A DNA stretch of 57,882 nt from assembly GCA_022511045.1 (NCBI GenBank), contig JAFLSF010000003.1, positions 1 through 57,882 of the forward strand, written 5' to 3'. Under the pieces are notes generated by a model. It saw only the letters and a program-made list of their open reading frames with translations, made no database searches and was not told the origin of the DNA. Positions 43,557 through 57,882 of the stretch are shown piece by piece; position 1 is the first letter of the stretch, and each line of letters begins with the position of its first letter. This DNA is from Prevotella sp. (GTDB taxonomy: Bacteria; Bacteroidota; Bacteroidia; Bacteroidales; Bacteroidaceae). The translations under genes were made by a program, and so were the position numbers.

Positions 43557-46500
43557 ATGAGGAGATACCTGTTAATATTATTGGCCCTACTTCCTTTGGC
43601 TATAACGGCCAAGAAGAAAGCACAGACGTCAGATGTCAGTGTGACGGGTCTGCGAGTAGAAAATCTGGAGAAACCATTGGGCATAGATACTGCAGAACCG
43701 CGTTTCTCATGGATTATTTTGTCAGACAAACAAAATGTCAAGCAGACTGCATACCAAATTATCGTTACTACTGACAAAGGTGAGGTATGGAATTCCGGCA
43801 AGGTAGAAAGCGACCAACAATTGTGGGTACGCTATAGCGGCCAACTGCTTAAAAGCACTACACAGTGTTCTTGGAAAGTAAAAGTATGGACTACGGCAGG
43901 TGAAACAGACTGGAGCGAGGAAGCCTGTTTTGGAATTGGTTTGCTAAAAGAAAGTCACTGGTCTGGACGCTGGATTGGATTGGAAAGACTAATGCCAGGA
44001 GAAGAAAGGGGATTGCACACACGATTAGCAGCTCGTTATGTTCGCAAAGAGTTTGAACTAGAGAAGCCCATCAAACGCGCTATAGCTTATGTAGCAGGTA
44101 TCGGACTACATGAATTACACATCAATGGTGTTGCCTACAATACTTATGTTATGCAACCCATGCCCACCGATTATCGTAAGACCGTGCTATACAATACCTA
44201 TGACGTTACCAACAGCCTAAAAAACAAGAACTGTATCGGATTAGTATTAGGTAATGGGCGTGTATTCCCTATGCGACAAAACAAACCCTACAAGGCTCCT
44301 GTATTCGGACTACCCAAATGCCGCATCAATCTGCTTATAGAGTTTACTGATGGCACTACTACGCGTATCTCTACAGACGAGAAATGGAAGATAACGGCTA
44401 ATGGACCTATCCGTTCTAACAACGAATATGATGGTGAGATATATGATGCTCGCAAAGAGATGGCAGGTTGGGATATGCCCAATTATAACGATGAGGCTTG
44501 GATGAATGTAGAACGCACGGAAATTCCTCTCGGTACTTTGCGTGCACAAATGGCTCCAGGCATGGTAATGCAACCTTTTACCATCGCTGCTACTAATACT
44601 GGAAACATCTACGATTTTCATCAAAACATGGCAGGATGGATTGGCTTTATACCAACAGGTAAACAAGGAGATACTATCCGTGTGAAATATGCAGAGAAAC
44701 TAAACCCAGATGGAACACTCTATCTTGATAATTTCCGCGATGCACAGTCAGAAGATATATACATTTGTGGGCAATCTGCCAACACACAAGAATGGCATCC
44801 TATCTTCAGTTATCATGGTTTCCGATATGCACAGATTACGGGTCCTGTCAAGAATGTACGCGCTTACACTGTCAGCGATGATATGCAAACATTAGGGCAT
44901 TTTGAGTGTTCCAACAAAACGTTGAACAAAATCATGAACAATGCTTGGTGGGGCATCTATTCCAATTATAAGGGAATGCCTATTGACTGTCCGCAGCGTA
45001 ACGAAAGGCAGCCTTGGTTGGGAGACCGCACTATGGGTAGTCTAGGAGAAAGTTTTATGTTTAACAACGAACGCCTATATAACAAGTGGATGCGTGACAT
45101 CTGTGAGTCACAACGTGAAGATGGCGTATTCTGTGATGTGGCTCCTGCCTATTGGAACTATTACAACGATGATGTGACATGGCCTGCTGCCCTACCCTTT
45201 GGTTGCGATATGTTGTACAGGCAATTTGGTAATCGAGAGGCTATAGACAATTCTTATCCTTACATTAAGCGTTGGCTAGAGCATCTTCTGGATGAATATC
45301 TCAAAGACGGCATTATTACGAAAGACACTTATGGTGACTGGTGTGTGCCGCCAGAGAAACTAGAACTGATACATTCTCAGGACCCTACCCGCAAGACAGA
45401 CGGGAGCCTCATTTCAACAGCATACGTCATCCGTGTTTTGCAGTTATTAGAACAATGGGGATGCGAAGCAAATCATTGGAGTCCCATTCGCAAACAAATG
45501 ACACAAGACTTCAACCGTCACTTTCTAACTATTAAAGAAGGAACTTCACCACGTCCTGGGCATCCGCTCTATCCCGATTCTATTTTTTATGGTAATAACA
45601 CCGCTACTGCCAATCTTCTTGCGTTGTCTTTCGGTCTCGTCCCTGAGAAATACCAAACGGAGGTTGTAAAGAACCTTGTCGAAAACATCATCGTCAAAAA
45701 TAATGGTCACGTACCTTGTGGCGTTATCGGTATTTCATGGTTATTGCGCGGATTATCGGATAATGGTTTCAGCGATATTGCCTATATGTTAGCTACACAA
45801 AAGAGCTATCCCTCTTGGGGATATATGGTTGAGAACGGAGCCACAACTATTTGGGAATTATGGAATGGTGACAAGGCTTCGCCTCGTATGAATTCAGGCA
45901 ATCACGTTATGTTATTGGGTGACCTCATTACATGGTGCTATCAGTATCTTGGAGGTATTCGTCAAATTACTATTTCCGAAGCTTCCCAATTAGCCTACAA
46001 ACATATCATTCTCCGCCCCGATTTCAACATCCAAGATTGCAGTTATGCCAATGTAAGCTACAGAACGCCTTACGGAACAATTATCAGCAAATGGGAAAAG
46101 ACTCTTCAACATACAGAGTGGGACGTACAGATTCCTTGTAACACAACTGCGGATATTTATCTCCCAGATGGACGTGTTGAGAAAGTTGGTTCAGGAAAAT
46201 ATCATTTCTCTTGTACCATACCCACCGCACATCCTGCCATTACAAAAGATGAGTTTTTATATGAGCAAGCAACATTCCCACAATGCCATTCAGCCAGCAT
46301 CGTAGAAACAAAAAAAGGTGACCTAGTGGCAACTTATTTTGGTGGTACACATGAGCGTAACCCCGATGTCTGTATTTATGTCAGCATCAAGAAAAAAGGA
46401 GAAGCAGAATGGAGTAAACCTATTCTTGCTGCAGATGGAGTCTTCGACAATGGTCGTAAGGCCTGCTGGAATCCAGTCATTACTGAGATGCCAAACGGTG

Positions 46501-47318
46501 AACTATGGTTGTTTTTCAAAATAGGCACGAAGGTGGCAGATTGGACGGGATGGATTACAAAATCAAAAGATGGGGGTAAAACATGGAGTCCACGTGAAGC
46601 ATTACCTAACGGATTTCTCGGACCTGTCAAAAACAAGCCAGAACTTATCAACGGTCGATTACTCTGTCCCTCAAGCACTGAGGGCGATGGTTGGAAATTC
46701 CATGTAGAGATCTACGATTTAAAGACAAAACAATGGAAGTACGTTGGTCCCATTGAGGCTGAAATGGCTATGCGTACAGAGGATATGCCTGCTATCAGCA
46801 ATTTTTCTGTAAACTCCACAAAAGAGGATATAGAAGCACCTGATGCTGGTGGTGTAGCAGACAGAAATGGCATGCATCCCATTGATTGCATCCAGCCCAG
46901 TATTCTGAAACTAAAGGATGGAAGATTACAAGTACTCATGCGCACTAGAAATGGTAAAATTGGAACCTCGTACTCCAGTGACCAAGGTAATACATGGTCG
47001 AAAGTAAAGTTACTTGATGTTCCCAACAACCAAAGCGGAACGGATGCTGTAACTCTACAAGATGGCCGCCATGTGCTGATATACAATAACTTCGAAACAC
47101 TACCTGCTACGAAGAAAGGTGTACGTACACCACTTTCTATCGCAATTAGTGATGACGGAATCAGCTGGCGCCATGCACTTACACTGGAAGATTCGCCCAT
47201 CAGCCAATATTCTTATCCTTCCATCATTCAAGGCAAGGACGGAAAATTGCATGTAGTGTACACATGGCGCCGTCAACGCATTGCATATAAAGAAATTGAT
47301 ATTGACAAACTAAGATAA
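43557..47318 (+). CDS. GH78 alpha-L-rhamnosidase fused to a sialidase-like propeller
   Basis: This 1253-residue exported protein has two catalytic-type parts. Residues about 25-885 form a GH78 alpha-L-rhamnosidase: TGLRVENLEKPLGIDTAEPRFSW at the start (shown in part), DCPQRNERQPWLGD with the acidic catalytic region, and a long (alpha/alpha)6 core ending in GATTIWELWNG. Residues about 890-1253 form a BNR/sialidase-like beta-propeller with Asp-box motifs SKDGGKTWSP, SSDQGNTWSK and SDDGISWR. Such propellers are found in GH33-type enzymes and related pectin enzymes (for example Kdo/Dha hydrolases). The two activities in one chain suggest sequential trimming of one side chain. Confidence 0.88.
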   Translation: MRRYLLILLALLPLAITAKKKAQTSDVSVTGLRVENLEKPLGIDTAEPRFSWIILSDKQNVKQTAYQIIVTTDKGEVWNSGKVESDQQLWVRYSGQLLKSTTQCSWKVKVWTTAGETDWSEEACFGIGLLKESHWSGRWIGLERLMPGEERGLHTRLAARYVRKEFELEKPIKRAIAYVAGIGLHELHINGVAYNTYVMQPMPTDYRKTVLYNTYDVTNSLKNKNCIGLVLGNGRVFPMRQNKPYKAPVFGLPKCRINLLIEFTDGTTTRISTDEKWKITANGPIRSNNEYDGEIYDARKEMAGWDMPNYNDEAWMNVERTEIPLGTLRAQMAPGMVMQPFTIAATNTGNIYDFHQNMAGWIGFIPTGKQGDTIRVKYAEKLNPDGTLYLDNFRDAQSEDIYICGQSANTQEWHPIFSYHGFRYAQITGPVKNVRAYTVSDDMQTLGHFECSNKTLNKIMNNAWWGIYSNYKGMPIDCPQRNERQPWLGDRTMGSLGESFMFNNERLYNKWMRDICESQREDGVFCDVAPAYWNYYNDDVTWPAALPFGCDMLYRQFGNREAIDNSYPYIKRWLEHLLDEYLKDGIITKDTYGDWCVPPEKLELIHSQDPTRKTDGSLISTAYVIRVLQLLEQWGCEANHWSPIRKQMTQDFNRHFLTIKEGTSPRPGHPLYPDSIFYGNNTATANLLALSFGLVPEKYQTEVVKNLVENIIVKNNGHVPCGVIGISWLLRGLSDNGFSDIAYMLATQKSYPSWGYMVENGATTIWELWNGDKASPRMNSGNHVMLLGDLITWCYQYLGGIRQITISEASQLAYKHIILRPDFNIQDCSYANVSYRTPYGTIISKWEKTLQHTEWDVQIPCNTTADIYLPDGRVEKVGSGKYHFSCTIPTAHPAITKDEFLYEQATFPQCHSASIVETKKGDLVATYFGGTHERNPDVCIYVSIKKKGEAEWSKPILAADGVFDNGRKACWNPVITEMPNGELWLFFKIGTKVADWTGWITKSKDGGKTWSPREALPNGFLGPVKNKPELINGRLLCPSSTEGDGWKFHVEIYDLKTKQWKYVGPIEAEMAMRTEDMPAISNFSVNSTKEDIEAPDAGGVADRNGMHPIDCIQPSILKLKDGRLQVLMRTRNGKIGTSYSSDQGNTWSKVKLLDVPNNQSGTDAVTLQDGRHVLIYNNFETLPATKKGVRTPLSIAISDDGISWRHALTLEDSPISQYSYPSIIQGKDGKLHVVYTWRRQRIAYKEIDIDKLR

Positions 47319-47321
47319 ACT

Positions 47322-50021
47322 ATGAAGAAGATACTATCCACCCTTTTTGCAACTATTGTTTGTATCACGCTGCAAGCGCAGACTATTCAAGTTGTAGTTT
47401 CCAAACATGCTACTAATCGTGAGCTATACGCTAAGGAATACTTGGAGAAGAAACTCTCCGCAATGGGTTATACCATAAGCGAAAAGAAAGCCAAAGAGAA
47501 AATCACCTTGGTTAATCAGAACAGTGGTGCTGCTGAAGGTTATACAATAACAAAAGACAAGAAAGGTTTCGTGATAACTGGCAATGATCCAACAGGTGTT
47601 ATCTATGGTTGCGTGGAATTAGCCGACCGCATGAAACAAGAGGGTTCACTAGAGACTGTCCAATCTGTGACAGAACAGCCAGAAATGGTAATGCGTGGTA
47701 CATGTATCGGACTGCAAAAGACTGTCTATTTACCAGGACATGGTGTCTACGAATACCCTTATACACCTGAGAACTTCCCTTGGTTTTACGATAAGGCAGA
47801 ATGGATAAAGTATCTCGATATGATGGTGGACAACAAGATGAATTCACTATACTTGTGGAATGGACACCCTTTTGCCTCATTGGTTAAACTCAAGGATTAT
47901 CCCTTCGCTCTTGAAGTAGATGAGGAGACATTTAAAAAGAACGAGGATATGTTCTCTTTCCTAACCCATGAAGCTGACAAACGCGGTATTTGGGTTATTC
48001 AAATGTTTTATAACATCATCTTAAGCAAACCTTTTGCTGATCATTATGGATTAAAGACACAAGACCGCAATCGCCCTATTACGCCACTTATCAGCGACTA
48101 TACCCGCAAGTCGATTGCTGCTTTCATTGAAAACTATCCAAACGTTGGTTTATTAGTGTGTCTTGGTGAAGCAATGGCGACAATTGAAGACGATGTTGTA
48201 TGGATGAAGGAAACCATTATCCCAGGTATTAAGGACGGTTTAGCTGCACAAGGAAAGTCTATTGTTTCCAATGATTCTCCCTCTGCTCTCCCTCCCATTG
48301 TACTTCGCTCGCACGACACAGACGGCCCATTAGTGCTGAGAGAATCGTTACCCCTCTATCCCAACATTTACACGATGTCGAAGTATACAGGTGAATCCTT
48401 GACAACCTATGAACCTGGTGGTCCTTGGGGCGAGACACATCGCCAGTTAGCAGAAGCCGCTCCTGTACATATTGATAACGTACATATTTTGGCTAATCTT
48501 GAACCTTGGCGCTGGTCATCTCCTGCTTTCACACAAAAGACAGTTAAAGCTATGCATCGTGTCCATCACTCCAAAGGTTTACATCTTTATCCGCAGGCTT
48601 CTTATTGGGATTGGCCATACACAGCTGATAAGTTACCAGAAGGTCAGCGATTAAAACAATTAGACCGCGATTGGATGTGGTATCAAGTATGGGGACGTTA
48701 TGCGTGGAATTGTAAGCGTGGTGACGATAAAAGTTATTGGAAGAAAAAGTTGGCAGATTATTATGGTATAGATACTATTGCCGCAGGACATCTCTTGACG
48801 GCTTACGACGAATCGGGTGAAATTGCTCCCAAACTATTGCGTCGTTTTGGTATCACGGAGGGTAATCGTCAGACATTGCTCCTCGGTATGAAAATTGCCC
48901 AATTAGTGAATCCTTACAAATACACCATTTATCCTGGTTTCTATGAGAGTTGCGGACCAGAAGGTGAGAAACTTATCGAATATGTAGAGAAAGAATGGAA
49001 AGGAGAAAAACATGTTGGTGAGTTGCCATTAGACATTGTAGACCAATGCGTCATTCACGGACGTAAAGCCGTTGAAGCAATGATGGCCATTACCACCAAA
49101 CCTACCCGCCATGCTGAAGAATTTGAACGTGTCCGCAAAGACATGAGTAATTATTTCGTTTTTGCCGTTGCTTTCGAGCAGAAAGTCCTTGCCGCCCAAC
49201 AGGTATTGAACTACAAATGGACTAAGGACGTTAAATATCTTGATGCTGCTGTTCCCCTATTGGAAGAGAGCCAAAAATACTGGAACCAATTGGCAAAGAT
49301 GACTGACGAGACTTATCTTTATGCAAACTCCATGCAAACTGCCCAACGTCGTATTCCTGTAGGGGGTGATGGCGGCAAGATGAAGACATGGAGCGAGTTG
49401 GCTGTTGTTTATCAAGATGAATTAGAAGCTTTAAAAGCCAATATAGAAAAGTTAAAGCATCCTGCGATTCAAACAAATGTACACATCCAACCTGCTATTC
49501 CTGCCAAAGTTACCCTTCTCTCTGGTACGGCTACTATTAGTAGTGGTTCAGGCATTATCACAATTCCGCTCAAGAAAGGTGCTATTATCTTCGATAAACG
49601 TCCCGATACCCCAGTTGACTCTGTCGCTCCAGAATTAGCCAACATGCAGGCTATTGTCCTTGACCGTGACACGACTCGTATCAAAGGTACTGCTATTGAG
49701 TTTGAGGCTGACCAACCGGTCAAACTCCTTGTTGGTTTCTTCCAAGATGACGACCCCAAGTGGGCTAATCCTCCCAAACTCGAGACTGATGCCACAGGCA
49801 ATGAGTACGGACAAGCCGAACCTATATTAACCAATGCCATTAGCATCGAACAGATGCCGAAAGTGAATATCCACCAATATGTATTACCTGCAGGCCATCA
49901 GACCCTACACCTGCCTAAAGGTATTATGATGGTGGCTGGCTTTACAACAAGTGACATTACTCCTCGTGATTGTGGCCTTAATGGTGCATCCAATGAGGTT
50001 GACTGGTTGTTTATGAAATAA
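47322..50021 (+). CDS. GH67/GH20-like TIM-barrel glycosidase, substrate unassigned
   Basis: This 899-residue exported protein has a signal peptide (about 1-19), then an alpha-glucuronidase-type N-terminal domain (about 20-125; ATNRELYAKEYLEKKLSAMG, GVIYGCVELADRM). A large TIM barrel follows (about 140-500; MVDNKMNSLYLWNGHPFASL, NPW-like EPWRWSSPAF). After a helical region, a beta-sandwich ends the protein. It looks like a uronidase. I remember related proteins labelled alpha-D-galacturonidase, which fits the pectic setting, but I cannot verify it and no catalytic residues are certain. It is 3 nt from the upstream gene. Confidence 0.7.
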   Translation: MKKILSTLFATIVCITLQAQTIQVVVSKHATNRELYAKEYLEKKLSAMGYTISEKKAKEKITLVNQNSGAAEGYTITKDKKGFVITGNDPTGVIYGCVELADRMKQEGSLETVQSVTEQPEMVMRGTCIGLQKTVYLPGHGVYEYPYTPENFPWFYDKAEWIKYLDMMVDNKMNSLYLWNGHPFASLVKLKDYPFALEVDEETFKKNEDMFSFLTHEADKRGIWVIQMFYNIILSKPFADHYGLKTQDRNRPITPLISDYTRKSIAAFIENYPNVGLLVCLGEAMATIEDDVVWMKETIIPGIKDGLAAQGKSIVSNDSPSALPPIVLRSHDTDGPLVLRESLPLYPNIYTMSKYTGESLTTYEPGGPWGETHRQLAEAAPVHIDNVHILANLEPWRWSSPAFTQKTVKAMHRVHHSKGLHLYPQASYWDWPYTADKLPEGQRLKQLDRDWMWYQVWGRYAWNCKRGDDKSYWKKKLADYYGIDTIAAGHLLTAYDESGEIAPKLLRRFGITEGNRQTLLLGMKIAQLVNPYKYTIYPGFYESCGPEGEKLIEYVEKEWKGEKHVGELPLDIVDQCVIHGRKAVEAMMAITTKPTRHAEEFERVRKDMSNYFVFAVAFEQKVLAAQQVLNYKWTKDVKYLDAAVPLLEESQKYWNQLAKMTDETYLYANSMQTAQRRIPVGGDGGKMKTWSELAVVYQDELEALKANIEKLKHPAIQTNVHIQPAIPAKVTLLSGTATISSGSGIITIPLKKGAIIFDKRPDTPVDSVAPELANMQAIVLDRDTTRIKGTAIEFEADQPVKLLVGFFQDDDPKWANPPKLETDATGNEYGQAEPILTNAISIEQMPKVNIHQYVLPAGHQTLHLPKGIMMVAGFTTSDITPRDCGLNGASNEVDWLFMK

Positions 50022-50031
50022 GACAAATACT

Positions 50032-57050
<7,019 letters not shown>

Positions 57051-57060
57051 TAAGCAAGAA

Positions 57061-57090
57061 AACGAGAGCCGCAGACTTGCGGCTCTCGTT
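57061..57090. terminator. Terminator at the end of the carbohydrate operon
   Basis: AACGAGAGCCGCA (57061-57073) and TGCGGCTCTCGTT (57078-57090) form a perfect 13-bp stem with loop GACT. The A-rich left flank provides a T tract for the leftward leucine-rich-repeat gene as well. Confidence 0.75.
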
Positions 57091-57137
57091 CACGTTTGAG
57101 GCAGGTCGGACATAACTCAAGCGAGCTTGGTTTACGT

Positions 57138-57882
57138 TCACTTAGTTACAACCACTTTCTTCGTCGTGCCGTCACTCATCTTCACGATGTTCAGTCCACG
57201 CTGAGGCTGGCTGAACTGCTTGCCGCCAAGAGTGAAATATTTGCTGTTCTGGCTTTCATTGGAAACGCCCGTAGCATAAACACTTTCGATGCCCGTCGGC
57301 TGTGGGTCAGTACCAGTCAAAGGCACAACATCCATAAATCTACTCCAAGGCGATTGGTTTCTGTATTGGGTGACAGACTGAGCTGGTACGTGCAAGGTCA
57401 CGTAATCAATGTAAGAGTTATTAAAGGCATCATAAGATACCGATGACGGGTATCTAATGGCATAGCAATATACGTCCTCTAATTTCTTACAATTGGCAAA
57501 TGCATTACTACCTATTTTCTCCACAGCATTACCAAGAACGATGTTGGTCACGTTTGGGCTTTCCTCAAAAGCCCCTTCGCCTATTTCAATTACATTATTA
57601 GGAAGTATTATCGACATTAAGCCGCTATCAGCAAAAGCATAATTGCTGATAGAAGTTATACCTGTACCAATATTCAACGAAGCTAAATTACTACAATATG
57701 AGAAAGCGTAGTCGCCAATGGTGGTTACGCTGTTGGGGATGTTCACTGAGGTTAGGCTGCTGCAATATTGAAAAGCACAGCTGCCAATGGAAGTTACGCT
57801 GTTAGGAATGTCCACTGAGGTTAGGCCACTGCAACCATAGAAAGCGTCATAGCCAATTGATATCACGCTGTTGGGAATGGTC
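57138..57882 (-). CDS. BspA-like leucine-rich-repeat surface protein (C-terminal part)
   Basis: This gene runs off the right edge, so only its last 247 codons or so are seen. The sequence contains LRR_5 repeats of about 23 residues (LTSVDIPNSVTSIGSCAFQY, LTSVNIPNSVTTIGDYAFSY), typical of Treponema/Bacteroidetes BspA-type surface adhesins. After about residue 180 a short tail follows (SKYFTLGGKQFSQPQRGLNI, VKMSDGTTKKVVVTK). This resembles a conserved C-terminal tail of exported Prevotella proteins, probably a sorting or secretion-related signal. The frame stays open to base 57882. Function is likely adhesion or surface display. Confidence 0.85.
   Translation of the reverse strand, partial: TIPNSVISIGYDAFYGCSGLTSVDIPNSVTSIGSCAFQYCSSLTSVNIPNSVTTIGDYAFSYCSNLASLNIGTGITSISNYAFADSGLMSIILPNNVIEIGEGAFEESPNVTNIVLGNAVEKIGSNAFANCKKLEDVYCYAIRYPSSVSYDAFNNSYIDYVTLHVPAQSVTQYRNQSPWSRFMDVVPLTGTDPQPTGIESVYATGVSNESQNSKYFTLGGKQFSQPQRGLNIVKMSDGTTKKVVVTK

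Overview
The window looks like a chromosomal piece of a Bacteroidetes genome, most likely Prevotellaceae (a Prevotella or Segatella relative). The reasons are Bacteroides-type promoters (TAnnTTTG at -7, sometimes with TTTG at -33) in front of most genes, few strong Shine-Dalgarno sites, a succinate-to-propionate gene set, a long polysaccharide-degradation operon, and a BspA-like leucine-rich-repeat protein with a Prevotella-style C-terminal tail. I see no rRNA, tRNA, CRISPR array, prophage or intact insertion sequence.

Region 1 (1-8990) is propionate metabolism. mutA-mutB (methylmalonyl-CoA mutase) run leftward. An AspT-type carrier, an OadG-like subunit with a lamin-tail domain, a biotin carrier and a Na+-pumping decarboxylase beta subunit run rightward. 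The carboxyltransferase (alpha) subunit and the epimerase are absent here. Region 2 (9000-32340) is mainly housekeeping: a BaiN-type flavoprotein, a large nucleoside kinase, the coiled-coil/zapA/rny cluster, rfbA, a GHMP kinase-nucleotidyltransferase fusion, an ECF sigma factor, fmt, a small ORF and rpe, a hexapeptide acyltransferase, two winged-helix proteins, aspS, pgi with a HAD phosphatase, a DUF4738-type lipoprotein, a degenerate histidine-kinase-like protein, trmO, and an operon of AI-2E transporter, two deoxynucleoside kinases and a LuxR regulator.

Region 3 (32340-37820) holds a PAP2 phosphatase fused to an outer-membrane barrel, a regulator that joins an RIC/YtfE-type di-iron hemerythrin domain to a LuxR DNA-binding domain, and a two-gene unit of a beta-keto acid cleavage enzyme with a four-carbon acid sugar kinase. 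Region 4 (38338-57050) is seven tightly packed exported carbohydrate-active genes: esterase-like hydrolase, GH95, GH140, GH78 fused to a sialidase-like propeller, a GH67-like protein, a GH137-like/GH2/malectin protein and a LacZ-type GH2. The combination of GH95, GH140, GH78, a sialidase-like domain and GH137-GH2 points to rhamnogalacturonan-II side chains. No SusC/SusD pair or sensor lies in the window. A truncated leucine-rich-repeat gene closes the right edge.

The most unusual non-coding features are three intergenic islands with 11/22-bp periodic sequence that share a GAGnCCTATwCwCA-like motif (9187-9340, 27454-27541, 37940-37994), and a MITE-like element with 31-bp perfect inverted arms (38025-38238) just before the carbohydrate operon. 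The leading candidates for undescribed biology are the hemerythrin-LuxR regulator with its receiver-like paralogue, the GHMP kinase-nucleotidyltransferase fusion, and the 11-bp phased repeats.
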